A DNA stretch of 64,000 nt from Paraphaeosphaeria minitans (GCA_015832175.1 WJXW01000005.1:1054001-1118000); one strand, 5' to 3'. Positions 21,340-32,313 are shown, counted from the first letter of the stretch. Notes: generated by a model not told the origin, from the letters alone. Made by a program: numbers and translations.

Positions 21340-21604
21340 GGCGGATGCGTAAGGGCTCTGCGTTTGCAGGGGAGCTGGCGATTGGCGACGCGCAAGAGCT
21401 TCCGGTGGTGGCGTTGGCGTGGAACGGCTTGGAGGTGGTGCGTGGAAGATGGGTCGGGGGATCGGTGGTAGAGTCGCAGGATTTCGTGTAACGCGGCCCG
21501 TGCGCGAAAAGGGAATGGGCGCACCGCAACCCCCCCCCCCCTCCCGCAGCGCTGGCGAGAACGACACCTTCACGGCCGGAACTTGAAATTTAGTAGCCAG
21601 AATC
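21340..21604. promoter_or_regulatory. Shared upstream region of CMC2 and prefoldin 2, with a poly-C run
   Basis: 265 bp between divergent starts. It contains a run of 12 C (21,530-21,541), about 64 bp upstream of the prefoldin ATG. The run is likely polymorphic or error-prone in sequencing. Confidence 0.45.
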
Positions 21605-22311
21605 ATGGCTTCGCAGGCTACGCTGAGGAAGCAGCAGGGTGAGTTTCTCTCGTCGTGTCCCGCCGAGTTGGAGGTGAACATATGTTGACGTGATGTCAGA
21701 CCTGCAAACCACATACCAAAACTACAAGAGCACGCTCCAAACAATCGCCTCGAAAATCGGCGACATCGAGCAGGAAACCGAGGAGCACAAGTACGTCCGT
21801 CTGCTTCCACATTCGTTTGGATTCTCAAGTTCTCCCCCCCCTGGCGTCACACACCGCCATTCTCGTCAAGTCATCTCTGCAGCAGGCAACCTGATGCCGC
21901 ACCCCAACCTTCGCTGCTCACCGCTTCATGTCTCCCCGCCCAAACTCGCGAACTAATGTATGCAGGCTTGTTCTGGAGACGTTGGAGCCGCTGCCGGGCG
22001 ACCGGAAATGCTTCCGCATGATCAACGGCGTCCTGACCGAGCGCACGGTCAAGGAGGTAGTGCCGATTCTGAAGACGAACTCGGATGGGCTGAAGAAGGC
22101 ACTGGAAGAGCTCGTCAAGCAGTACAAGTCGAAACAGGAGGAGATGGAGAAGTGGAAGGTGAGTTTTGTCCACGTGCTGTGCTGCCCGCAGAGATGCTCA
22201 GCTCCAGGGCCCGATGCAATAGTCGAACATCAGCTTGCACTGAAGAGCCGTGCTGACTGCGTCACCTAACAGAAGAAGAATAACGTCCAGGTCGTTCAGC
22301 AGCCCCAGTAG
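21605..22311 (+). CDS. Prefoldin subunit 2
   Basis: Four exons: 21605-21638, 21700-21790, 21966-22158 and 22273-22311, giving 118 aa. The product starts MASQATLRKQQDLQTTYQNY, continues with KIGDIEQETEEHKLVLETL and LEPLPGDRKCFRMINGVLTE, then RTVKEVVPILKTN, and ends with a helix and VQVVQQPQ. This is the beta-type prefoldin fold: two coiled-coil helices with a central beta hairpin (the RKCFRMINGVL region). Subunit 2 (yeast GIM4/PFD2) is part of the hexamer that hands unfolded actin and tubulin to the CCT chaperonin. Introns of 61, 175 and 114 bp are longer than most here. All joins are in phase. Confidence 0.93.
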
Positions 22312-23162
22312 TGGGAGCAGTGGAACAGGTTCACTGGCGTACGCATGCCGCGACTTAGGGCAGGTGACGCAACTAGGCTTGCGGGCAATATCGTTTGGCA
22401 TGAGACATGAAAGAGTTTGATTCAGGGCTGTGGCAGTCTCTGCAGCATCGGCTCGATGGTTCTCACTTCGCTTCAACGGCAACGCATAGCAGCACCCCCA
22501 CGCCGAGGGCGTTGGGCTTACTACTCATACGCTCAAGCATCATTGTGCAGTCGCAAATTCGGCCCGGGTGGATATGCGTTGGCCGCACAGCTCGGCCCCT
22601 GAAGGCTGACAAGTTCAAAACATGGGTCGGAAGATTGTGGACCGAGGCCTGACTTGACTTTGTCAATGGTACGAGCTGGCAGTAATGAAAGCATCACATT
22701 CGTCGAAAGGGTTTTCCGCTCGTGAATTATTTTCCAATGAACGACTGCCGTGGTTCCCGTGCCGTTGGAATGGACAAGGCTGAGACGGCACGCCTCATCA
22801 ATGGCAGCTGCGCGATGAGTTGGCGTTGAAACTTGGCAGGTCGAACGCCTTGATCTGCACTACTGACCCATCTGCACGGACAGGTCATGTATAGGGTACT
22901 GTGGTAATAAGGTGTGCAGTGTGCAGTGTGCAGTTGGGCATCAGACGGGAGAGTGGGTAGACTAAGTGGTTCGGGCACACACCCTGTCGAATGCGAGAAG
23001 TCTAGGCGAGCTGATGATGGTAAAACGGATGGGAGACATGTCGGCATACTGCTTTTTTTGGGTACGACCACGTAGGTCGTCGCCCATGTCGGCCAACGCA
23101 GCGTTCGCGGCCGAGCTGCAGTGACAGCGAACCGCGATCGTGTGCAGGCGGGAGGCGCGGGG

Positions 23163-23387
23163 TTGAGTTGACGAGGTGGGAGGCACGAACGTCACCTTCA
23201 CGCGGGGGTGAGTTGACGAGGTGGGAGGCACCAACGTCACCTTCACGCGGGGGTGAGTTAACGAGGTGGAAGGCACCAACGTCACCTTCACGCGGGGGTG
23301 AGTTGACGAGGTGGGAGGCACCAACGTCACCTTCACGCGGGGGTGAGTTAACGAGGTGGAAGGCACCAACGTCACCTTCACGCGGGG
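23163..23387. repeat. 45-bp minisatellite, five copies
   Basis: Five head-to-tail units start at 23,163, 23,208, 23,253, 23,298 and 23,343. Each starts (G/T)TGAGTT and ends CACGCGGGG; a partial GTGAG follows. Two unit types differ at two sites: type A has GTTGACGAGGTGGGAGG, type B has GTTAACGAGGTGGAAGG. The order is A, A, B, A, B, so the last two pairs look like a 90-bp A-B duplication. Because 45 is a multiple of 3 the array is open in several frames and makes spurious protein repeats. Confidence 0.95.
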
Positions 23388-23619
23388 GTGAGTGGGCAGA
23401 CGAAGGGCTCAACGAAGTGGGAGCACGAGGAAAGCAGTCCTGCCGTGCGCGATGTCGTGATGTCGCGATGTCGCGATGTCGTGATGCACATTGCAGGCCA
23501 TGCAGGTTTCGAGACGGAGGCAAGCGACCCAGTAGGAGAAAAAAGCAAGCGCGTTGGCAGAGCTCGCAGGGCAGTCGAATGGGAGCCGTCACCACACGAT
23601 GGCGCGCATATGCATAATC

Positions 23620-23830
23620 TGGCTGGCTGGCTGGCTGGCTGGTTGGAGCCTGGGTGCCGGGGCTGGGAGGAGTGGTGGGTTGGGTGATGAAGGGTGCAAA
23701 GCAAATATAAGATGGGTGGGTTGGGTGATGAAGGGTGCAAAGACGTGTTGGGATGGGTTGGGTGATGAAGGGTGCCAAGACGTGTTGGGTGATGGAAACA
23801 GAACTGGGTCGGGTGGGTGAGGCTGTCTGG
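23620..23830. repeat. GGCT tetranucleotide run and GGGTTGGGTGATGAAGGGTGC repeats
   Basis: A GGCT run (23,620-23,645) is followed by at least three copies of a unit built on GGGTTGGGTGATGAAGGGTG (near 23,676, 23,718 and 23,755) and a shorter degenerate copy (near 23,785). Spacing varies between about 37 and 42 bp. No coding or RNA function is apparent. Confidence 0.8.
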
Positions 23831-24971
23831 GGGAAACCAGCGGGCCGCAGCGAAGCGGGCGGGGCTGAAGGGGCGGGCAGGCGAGGCGAGCAGCAGGCGG
23901 GCGGGCAGGGCGGGCGGGCAGGCGGGCGCACAGGCGGGCAGGCAGGCAGGCTGTTGACAGGGCAGGGCACGGCAAGGCACCAGGCGGACAGGAGGGTAGG
24001 CAGGGCATCGCTCGGCGCGTTATGAGTGGGCCTCTGCCTCTGTTTCGTCGACGGCTCCTCCTCCGTTGATTTGCTCTTTGCCTGTATTTTCTGCTGCCAA
24101 CCTGCTACGACTGGCCACACGTCGCAAGCCTCCGCACCCACGCACCCGCGCATCATCCCTGGTGAGTCCCGCATCCGTCGCGCCGCCTAGGCTAGCGTGT
24201 CGTTGTGCAGTGTCGCGCGCAAGCTGTTGAATGCAGATGCGCCCGACACCACCACGACGACATCGACATCGACATCGTGTGCTGCCGTCGCCGTCGCCGC
24301 CGTCGCTCACGCACCCGCTCTGCAGACTGCCAGCACGCGCCCAGCTGCGGCCACTCCTGCGACCGCCGCCGCCTCCTGCCCACCGCCGCCGCCGCCCGCA
24401 CGTCGCACGTCGCACACGGTGGATAGTGACATCTGCCACGGTGCCCCCTCCCAAGCTGCCCAGTGAAGCACAGGAGCCAGGAAAACAGACGGCCCATCAC
24501 AGCGTCCCGTGTAAGCCCGCAAGCCCGCAAGCCCGCAAGCCCACAAGCCCGCCGCCGCGAACTGCCTGCCCGTTCGGTGCTGTCGCCGTTGCGCCCGCTG
24601 TCTCCCATGGATGGCACTGCACTGCACTGCACCGCACCGCACCGTCCGCTGCAACATGTCCAATGCCCACCGCCCACCGCCCACTGCCCTCCCTCCTCTC
24701 CACCCCCCCAATCCTCCCCTCCCCCTCCCCCCTCCCCCCTTGCGCCTGCCTCGCCCTGCCCTGCGCCTTCCTCCCTGCCGGCGCGCCTTCCTCTGCCCGC
24801 ATGACGCTAACTGTCTACGCGTAGCACGGCCAGCACCCAGAGCCCACGCCCGCTCCAGCGCTGCTCCCACTGTGCGTTGCTGCATCCTCCCAGTGACGTG
24901 GACGCCAGCGAATCGCCAGCGCACACAGCCTCCCGCAAGCCGTGCTAGGGGCTGCAACAGGCCGAATAAAC

Positions 24972-26057
24972 ATGTCGTCCACCCCGCCCAAGAATGATGG
25001 CGTGGAACCAGCACCGCAGTCGCCTGACGATTCGGAGCCGCATATGGACAGAGAAGCTCAGGAAACACAAGCGCAGGGACTCGGGTACGAGTTTGAGGTC
25101 AAGGAACAGGACCGATGGCTTCCAATCGCCAATGGTGCGTCTATTTCACCTCCCCCCTCTCTCCTCTGATTTGCGCCCGCCCGACGTCCCGTCTGCAAGT
25201 CGACCGACTGCCCACTCACGGCCCTGCTGGATGCCCGCATACCCGTGAATCGCGCGTCTGTCTCGCCTGCCCGCCGAATCACCAGAGCCCCCAGCCCGGC
25301 GTGCCAGCAGACGCCCGCCTGCCCGCCTGCCTGCCCTGCCCTGCCCTGCCCTGCCCTGTCCTGCCTGCCCTGCAGACGCGCCATGTCGTCGGCTTCCCCG
25401 CCGTCGAGCTCCTCGCCGCCACAGACGACCCCCAAGTCCGCAAATGCTGCTGCTGCCGATGCTAACATTCGCAACTTTGCTCCAGTCGCCCGCATCATGA
25501 AGATGGCCCTGCCCGAAAACGCAAAGATTGCAAAGGAGGCAAAGGAATGCATGCAGGAATGCGTCAGCGAGTTCATCTCCTTCATCACGAGCGAGGGTGC
25601 GTTCCCCCCCCGGAACTCTATGCGTGCCGCTGCCCGCTGACCTCGAGCCCAGCCAGCGAAAAGTGCCAGCAGGAGAAGCGCAAGACGGTCAACGGCGAGG
25701 ACATCTTGTTTGCCATGACCTCCCTGGGCTTCGAGAACTACTCGGAAGCGCTCAAGATATATCTCTCACGGTACCGCGAGGTAAGTTGCCGACTTCTCCT
25801 TCGCCCCTCGTCTCCACTTGGCGAAGACACATTCTGAACTCTTTATTGATTGGTGGCTCGAGACCCTCCTCGCAAATCAGAACAAGCCTGTCGCGGCGAC
25901 CCAGTTCATTGCAGCAGGGCCCACTGCAGGTGGCAATCCCGGCCCAGAGGGTGCCCAACACCCGAACGTTCTGAGCGCCGACGCAGAGATGGGAGACAAC
26001 GACAACACCGCCTTCGGCTACGCCGTCCACAACGGAAACAACGTCGCCGATTTCTAA
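24972..26057 (+). CDS. HAP3: NF-YB/HAP3 (HapC) subunit of the CCAAT-binding complex
   Basis: Four exons: 24972-25134, 25486-25596, 25653-25780 and 25881-26057, giving 192 aa. The histone-fold core is rebuilt across two introns: [60 protein letters not shown] and [20 protein letters not shown]. This is the near-invariant NF-YB domain that pairs with NF-YC (HapE) and NF-YA (HapB) to bind CCAAT boxes. The C-terminus is Gly/Asn-rich. Intron 1 is unusually long here (351 bp) and has a CCCTG pentanucleotide run. The last acceptor is ambiguous: AG at 25,861-25,862 (CTCGAG) would keep the frame and add six residues. In fungi the complex with HapX links CCAAT activity to iron and redox state. Confidence 0.95.
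25310..25378. repeat. CCCTG pentanucleotide run in NF-YB intron 1
   Basis: Imperfect tandem (CCTGC)n and (CCCTG)n copies, near 25,318-25,375, lie within the first intron of the NF-YB gene and probably explain its length. Confidence 0.8.
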
Positions 26058-27044
26058 ACGCCGCGCCGCCGAGTCAAGACGTTGGGGATGGCTGCAGATC
26101 AAATCTAACTTCACGCCCAGCAATGGGACGGTATCTTGGCCACCGGAAAACGAGGCGCTTACGTGGCAGACGAAGGGCAGTGGCGGTTCAGATTGTAAGA
26201 TTCCATCGGTTGCGACGGTTCAGGAGGCTTTCTATCATTGGTCTTGTACGCGAGTAGGAAGCGATCTCTACTCACCGGACCTGTCGAGACGCTTCCACTC
26301 CAACATTGTTAGGGACCTGGCTTGGACTCGACGACGGCCACGAAAGTGGCACGGTCGAGCCATGGCACGTCCGGATTGATTACTCGCGAAATTTTGGATT
26401 AGACTTGTCCATTGCTCACGCAATCCCCTGTAGTACACTAATCACTCTCTATAGCATATTATAGCTGATTGCGAACCCCGGTACGCTAGCCTGCAGCCCA
26501 CGTGCGCATGCACATGGTGTGCCTGAACTGAGGTACAGGACAGACGCGCCACCGCACCTGTTCATACCTGTTGCATGCCGGTTGCATACCGGTTGCAAGG
26601 TACAACCCCGATGTACCTGCATCTTCCCGTCCAGCACACGCTCATGCAATGCTTGATCCGTGGACTGGGAACGATTGGTGCGCGCGCCGGGCAGCGAGTT
26701 CCGACGGGGTGACACGGTGGTGGTGGTGGTGGTGGTGGTGGCGACGTACCACCTGACGGCTCGCTGTTGATGTGTAACATGTACTTCGCCGAGCGCGGCT
26801 ATGCACCTGTGCGTGCAGATGCGTTGCGTACTATGTACTATAAACAGCCTGCGAACCGAAACAGGTACCGTACAAAACCTCTCTTCCCACTCAACTTGCG
26901 GCTTCCAACTGCCACACGGCTCGTCCGCCGACCACCACCTATATACTATAAACAGCGTGCGAAATAGGTACCGTACAAAACCTCTCTTCCTACTCAACTT
27001 CCGGCTTCCAACTGCCACATGGCCCGTCCGCCGACCACCTCGCA
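26058..27044. other. Convergent intergenic region with a tandem duplication and GGT run
   Basis: 987 bp between the convergent ends of NF-YB and PFA4. It holds a GGT run (about 26,719-26,741) and a 108-bp tandem duplication (26,836-27,039). ORFs here are short or low-complexity. Confidence 0.6.
26836..27039. repeat. Two-copy tandem duplication, period 108 bp
   Basis: Copy 1 starts at 26,836 and copy 2 at 26,944, both with TACTATAAACAGC. Both contain GGTACCGTACAAAACCTCTC and GGCTTCCAACTGCCAC and end CGACCACC. Copy 2 has lost a few bases near its start. The second copy ends about 6 bp from the PFA4 stop codon (27,045), so it probably forms its 3' UTR. Confidence 0.9.
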
Positions 27045-28627
27045 TCAATCCACCGTCACCGTCACCGTCCCAGTCCCCGTACCCGCCGCCCTCCTCCGCG
27101 CCAACAGTTGGCCCAGAGGCACATGGTCGTCCTCCTGCTCGTCGTAAAACTCGACCTCCTCGTCGACGCCAAAGTCCTTCAGCCTCTCTCCCTCGGCATT
27201 TCGCCACGCCTCCTCGCCCTCGTCGTCCTCGCCGCCCGTTCGCCCGCCCTTGTGCGGCTCGTCGTCGTCGCTCCTCGACTCGCCCTCGCTCATACCGTCG
27301 CCGTACCCGTCTCCAATACCGTCGCCGTCTCTGTCCCGCGCAAGCTGCGCTTCTGCGCGCTGGACGAAAGGGCGGCGGCGGCGCACGGCGTCGGCTACTT
27401 GGCGCTCGCGGAAGGCAGCGAGGGATTCCTGCGGCGAGAGCGCGGAATCTGCGAAAGTGAAGGGTGTGGCGTTCGTGGAGGGGGGTGGGCGACGGTAGGA
27501 GCGGTCCGGGTCGGGCGGGGGCCAGGAGAGGGAGGCGTCTTCGAAACCGTTGGTGGGAAAGGCGAGGCCCGAGTTGAGGGACGGCGTTGCTGCGAGGGGA
27601 TTGAGCCAGGAGATGGGCTGGATGTGTGTGTTAGTCTTTTTTTTTTTGGATGTGCCGAAGGGAGGACGTGGGGACGTACGTTTCCGGTGCCCATGCCCTG
27701 CTTGACGTTCTGCCATATGCCGACGTCGTAGGGGAATTCCTGCTTTCGGATGGGCACTTTGGTCCCGTCTGGGCTCTGCAGGATGCCGCCGAAGTGCCGG
27801 GCGCGTCGGATTAGGGTTCTGTGGCGCTCTATCTCCCAGCCTTCGATCGTGGTGGTGTTGACGAGGAGGCACCAGACGTTTCTGATGAAGAGAACTCCAA
27901 GGGCGAAGACGGTGATGGAGTTGATCACGGTGGTGGCGAAGAGGTGGGCTACCAGGAAGGGGTTGGGACCGAGGTAAGCGGGCATGTTGCGGTTTTCCCA
28001 GAGATACGCGATGCGGATCCAGAGGAGGTATTCGAGCCATGAGAGGCCGCAGGAGGTGTAGAAGAGGAAGCGGAGGAAGTGGGGGAAGGTGGTGTGGGAG
28101 ACGCAATTGGCCGTCCAGGGGCAGTGGTGGTCCATTTTCGGGATACATCTGAGATATTGTTAGCAATTGCACGAACGAGAGTTCATCTTGCAAATTGTTG
28201 CGGATGTTGATTATAAAATGTAATGATATAATAGAATTACTACCCGTTTCGGAAGCACGGGGAAAGAGAGGGTTTAGAGGTACCTCTTGCATTCCTTGCA
28301 ATGATGAGCCCTGGGTGGCTTTGCAGCGTCACATTTTCGACACCATTTGGTTCGCTTCAACCCATCTCCTCGCTTTACGCCGGCTGTCTCACGCCCCTCC
28401 TTATCATCCTGCCCATGAGACTTGGGTATCGTCCCCGGATCTACGAACACGGACTTCGTGTATGTGATGAAGATGAGCACAAGCACCACGTTACTAATGT
28501 AGAGCTCGTTCTTCGTCAACGGTGCAGGATCCAAGTAGCAGAATAGAACCTGCGACGGATACCCGAGAAATAAAATTAGAAGATAGACACCGGGTACTGC
28601 GATTTGGTTCAGGGAGGAGATCTCCAT
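27045..28627 (-). CDS. PFA4: PFA4-type DHHC palmitoyltransferase
   Basis: Three exons on the minus strand: 28627-28284, 28148-27680 and 27617-27045 (introns 135 and 62 bp), giving 461 aa. Two N-terminal transmembrane segments (about 10-27 and 43-60) precede the zinc-binding Cys-rich domain with WCRKCDAAKPPRAHHCKECK. The split codon AG/A rebuilds KRCIPKMDHHCPWTANCVSH, with the catalytic DHHC at 121-124. Two more transmembrane segments (about 150-170 and 190-215) follow. The C-terminal half is cytosolic and acidic/Arg-rich and ends in GTGTGTVTVTVD. The DHHC-CRD resembles yeast Pfa4, an ER enzyme that palmitoylates chitin synthase Chs3 and amino-acid permeases. It is divergent from ALG12 (179 bp). 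Confidence 0.9.
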
Positions 28628-28806
28628 GGCGAGTTTTGGGCTGTGGTGCGGTTGGATGAGGTGCAGGGTTTAGCGCAACGCCGCACGTGGACCCTGAAAC
28701 GTAAAGCTGCAGCCGAGCGAGGCTTCTTCGTTCAACGACCCATCACCAGCACTCATTTTCATTATTTGCGAGCTTTTTGGAAAGCTCGCGGATCGTGTCA
28801 GATGCT
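28628..28806. promoter_or_regulatory. Short bidirectional promoter of PFA4 and ALG12
   Basis: Only 179 bp lie between two start codons on opposite strands. Both genes encode ER membrane enzymes. No distinct motif is claimed. Confidence 0.5.
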
Positions 28807-30630
28807 ATGGCGGGGATAGAATGGGCTTTCTACGCCCTGATTCCGACTTTCATTCTGCTACACTTATGGGTCTCACCATACACTAAAGTCGAGGAATCGT
28901 TCAACATCCAGGCCATCCACGACATCTTGATACATGGCATACCGAACAAAAATGCAGACCAGTTCTTCACCGCCAACTATGACCACATGTCGTTTCCCGG
29001 AAGTGTGCCGAGGACTTTTGTCGGCGCGTTGATTCTAAGCGGTCTATCGAGGCCATTTGTATGGTTGCTCAGCTCTCCAGCGCAATTGCAGTTCCTCGGT
29101 CAGTCTTCTGCCAAATAATATATGGTTTCTTTGCTAAGCCATTGCATCAGTCCGAGCCATTCTTGGAATGTTGAATGCCGCAGCCCTAGTAGCTTTCGGA
29201 CGAAGTATTACAAAGGTTTTCGGCAAGAGCGCTGGTGTATGGTTTGCACTCTTTCAGGCAAGCCAATTCCATGTCATCTACTATGCATCTCGGACATTGC
29301 CGAATATGTTTGCATTTATTTTCAGTAAGCTTCTCCTTAAGTCTCCGGTGCCAGATGATAATACCTTCTAGCGAACATAGCATTCCGAGGTCTAGTGAAT
29401 GCTCATGCTGCGTCCCTCGACGGAAAGGGCATGTCGCGAAGCTATAGACTTTCTCTATATCTTCTGACCTTTGCTGGCATGGTCTTCCGCTCTGAACTTG
29501 CCTTACTGGTCGCTACAATTACACTTTATTTACTTGCAACCCGCAGCGTATCGATCGTGGGAGTGATCGTTCCTGCCGGACTCGCCGGAGCTGTCATTGG
29601 ACTCCTTACCACTGTGTCAGTTGATTCATTCTTCTGGCAGTCAAGTCCACTATGGCCCGAGTGGACGGCATTCTACTACAATACCATCCAGGGACATTCC
29701 ACTGACTGGGGCGTCTCGCCATGGCATTTCTACTTCGTCAACGCACTACCACGGCTGATGATGAACCCCATCACGTACATGCTGTGTATACCTGCTGCAC
29801 TCCTTCCCGTTGCCACCCGTGCAAGAAGCCTGGATCTCCTCGTTCCGGCTCTAGCCTTCGTTGGCTTGTTCAGCTTCCTTCCGCATAAAGAGTGGCGCTT
29901 CGTGATCTACATTATTCCTGCCTTGACAGGTGTCGCCGCTACTGGAGCTTCGTGGATCTGGACGCGACGAGGCAAGACCTGGCTGTACGCCGCACTCAGC
30001 CTGGCCTTGGTAGCATCTGCATTGCTTTCCTTTGTAGCATCGACAGCATTGCTAGCCATCTCCAGCCTCAACTACCCCGGCGGCGAAGCCATTCACTACC
30101 TCCACAACGACATCGACAGCGCTTACGGCGTTCACTGGGACCACACCAACGTCTTCTTTGACAATCTCGCGTGCCAAACCGGTGTCACCCGGTTCCTGGA
30201 GAATCACGAAGGACCGCAAACGATTCTCGATGTCCTCGAATCCCAGGATTTGCTCGGCAAGAGGAAATGGACCTACGACAAGACGGAAGATCCAGAGGTC
30301 CTACTGGATCCCTTGTTCTGGAGCAAGTTCCACTACGTACTGGCCGAGAACCCGGCGAAGATAATTGGCGCGTGGAACACAGTACACGTGGTGTATGGAT
30401 TTGGCGGGGTGCGCATATTAAAACCGGGCGACGTGAGCGGGTCGCCGACCGAGCCGCTGGATGTGGTAGCACGGACCAGTGTTGCCGATGACAACTGGAC
30501 GATGAAGGTCGCGCATGTATGGCGCATGGCTGAGAGGATGGTGAGATATCGGGTCCTCGGGGGTTATTGGGTGGAGGTGCGGATGGAGCCCAAGATCCGC
30601 ATTCTGGAGAACCAGGCCCTGTACTCATAG
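28807..30630 (+). CDS. ALG12: ALG12, dolichyl-P-mannose alpha-1,6-mannosyltransferase
   Basis: Three exons: 28807-29098, 29151-29324 and 29372-30630 (introns 52 and 47 bp), giving 574 aa. It is a multi-membrane-span GT22 enzyme of the ER lumen that adds the eighth mannose to the dolichol-linked N-glycan precursor. The N-terminus carries HLWVSPYTKVEESFNIQAIH with the acidic loop motif typical of dolichol-P-mannose transferases, followed by YDHMSFPGSVPRTF. The family HKEWRF motif is present at about residue 326. Many hydrophobic segments follow the first 100 residues. The joins rebuild QFLVRAILGMLNAAAL and FIFTNIAFRGLVNAHAASLD. The start at 28,807 (MAGIEWAFYAL) is preferred because the ATG at 28,802 hits a stop after five codons. 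Confidence 0.92.
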
Positions 30631-31117
30631 AGGGATAGTCGGGTGTTGATGAAGATTTGCGGCCTCGGCATAGGTTGCGCCGCCTCTAGAACTATCGCAA
30701 CTATGCACGATACATGGTGGCTGACATCAAACGATTCGTCCTATAACTGTGAGATTCCGGCATAGACTATCACATGATAGTTTGGCAACCGTATCATAAA
30801 GTGAGTTCCTACAGGACGAGGTGTGCTCATGATGCGTTAACATGACGTTCTGAAAGGAAGGTGACAGCAAGGCTGTATTGATTGCCCGATTGTATTTTCT
30901 CGTGATACACTGTGGGCTGGTCTCCAACACGTACGCGCTCATCCAGCTCGACAGCGAACTGTAGCCGACAGATCGTTGCAAGCTCGCCTAAGCCTAAATC
31001 CTTTCCCGCAAAGTCGGGCTATCTGTTGTGGTAGCAAGTGAACTGCGGCTCTACCGGTACCGCCGATGGCATCTTCATGCTCCTGACAAGCTTCCCTCGC
31101 CCCCCTAAACATCGCGC
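30631..31117. other. Convergent 3' intergenic region
   Basis: 487 bp between the convergent stops of ALG12 and TMA22. I see no supported gene. Confidence 0.6.
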
Positions 31118-31896
31118 TCACACCGCCTGCTGCTCCGCCTTCTTCTTCTTCTTATCCTCCACCAACTCAATGTTGTCATCCGGCACATTCTTGTAATTCT
31201 CCTCAATGTACTGCTGGATATCTTCGCTCAGATCACCCTGCACGGTGATCTCCTCGCCTCCGCCCGGCACCTTGGTCACGCTGCTGCCCGTCGCAAACTT
31301 CTTGCCAAAGTCCTTGGCGACCTTCTTGATGTCGAGGCCGAATGCCTCGAGGCCCTGCACGGCGGTGACGTACTTGCGCTTGTTGCGCTCGATGCGCTTA
31401 ATGAGGATTTTGGAGGAGGCGCGGGTCTCGGCATCGCGGGCTTCGGCGGCAGCGGCTTTGGCGGCTTTCTTCTGGGAGTCTTTTTCGGCGCGTTTTTGGG
31501 CTTCGAGGGAGAGCGAGGACATGTTCTGCTCGAGGGCTTCTAGATGGGTATCAGATACCGGATGTTCGAGGCGATTAGGGTTTGCAGGGCGGACGCGGGT
31601 CTGTGGGAGAATGCCCCCCCCCCGTGCGCATGGGCGTACCTTGTGAATACAGCTTCTTGTGCAGCGCGGGCTGGTTATTCTCAAGCCACTCCTGGCACTT
31701 CTTGGTGGTGCCGCCGAACTCGCAGTACTAGAGGCTGTCAGGAACCTGCTGCCATACCACCAAGGGCAGGACCGTACCTACTTCAGGTGGCAGCGTGCAT
31801 ACTGCGAAAAGATCAGCTGTCTGGGAGTGCAGGGGTGCGGAAAGCATGGATACCTCCGCAGTAGAGCACTGTTCTTGGGTATGATTCGGTAGCCAT
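31118..31896 (-). CDS. TMA22: TMA22/DENR translation factor
   Basis: Five exons, but with tiny leading pieces, on the minus strand: 31896-31854 (43 nt), 31801-31782 (20 nt), 31727-31640 (88 nt) and 31539-31118 (422 nt); that is four coding exons, 190 aa. The rebuilt N-terminus MATESYPRTVLYCGVCTLPP continues EYCEFGGTTKKCQEWLENNQ, the zinc-binding start of Tma22/DENR. It is followed by EALEQNMSSLSLEAQ, a Lys/Ala helix, and an SUI1 domain with KRKYVTAVQGLEAFGLDIKK, KKFATGSSVTK, EITVQGD and IEENY. Tma22 pairs with Tma20/MCT-1 to recycle 40S subunits and assist re-initiation. The 20-nt exon (CTLPPE plus two bases) is required to keep the conserved sequence and frame. Confidence 0.93.
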
Positions 31897-32095
31897 GGCT
31901 GTGTGTGGTGGGTGAGGTGCGTGGAGTCGAGCGCCTGTAGTGAGCCGTGGTGTTGATGTAGGGAGCCGTGAAGCAGACGAGCGCACGCGTCGTCTGTGAA
32001 CGTGTGGCGGGGCATGGCGGGGTAGCTGCGCAGGGATCTCCAACACTTCGAGTATGCGGGCAACTCACTGAGACATGACCTACCTACGACGATTT

Positions 32096-32162
32096 GTGCT
32101 TCAATAGTCTACATGTCAACACACAGTTTCGTGCTTCAATAGTCTACATGACAACGCACAAT
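32096..32162. repeat. Two-copy 35-bp tandem repeat
   Basis: Units starting at 32,096 and 32,131 share GTGCTTCAATAGTCTACATG followed by CAAC(A/G)CACA. The second copy is cut short by a few bases. Confidence 0.9.
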
Positions 32163-32271
32163 GAGTTGGCGAGATGGTCAAGTGTGCTATTCTCCTCTTT
32201 GGTAAGGCACAATAGTACCATGCGATCGATCTGCTTAGCTGCTAGAGGGTTGAGCGCGTAACAGAGAACGC

Positions 32272-32313
32272 CCTGCCTCTGCCTCTGCCTCTGCCTCTGT
32301 CTCTCTGTCTCTG
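32272..32313. repeat. CTCTGC/CTCTGT simple repeat
   Basis: A pyrimidine-rich hexanucleotide run with about four CTCTGC units followed by CTCTGTCT units. Confidence 0.9.

Larger units (their letters stand above)
22312..24971. other. Minisatellite-rich intergenic region upstream of NF-YB
   Basis: 2.66 kb without a supported gene. It holds the 45-bp minisatellite (23,163-23,387), a GGCT run and a second repeat family (about 23,620-23,830), a GGCGGGCAGG-like stretch (about 23,860-23,960) and C-rich DNA with CCCGCAAG and CCCCTCCC runs (about 24,500-24,790). The long ORFs here (for example 24,174-23,002 minus) are made by these repeats. The right end is probably the promoter and leader of the NF-YB gene. 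Confidence 0.65.

Noticed and set aside
23163..23387. Possible CRISPR-like array
   Set aside because: Units are contiguous without unique spacers, and the genome is eukaryotic; it is a minisatellite.
23002..24174. 390-codon minus-strand ORF across the minisatellites, with Pro/Ala and 15-residue repeats
   Set aside because: The length comes from a 45-bp array (multiple of three) and G/C-rich runs without stops. Several frames and both strands are open over the same stretch, as expected for repeats, and no conserved domain is present.
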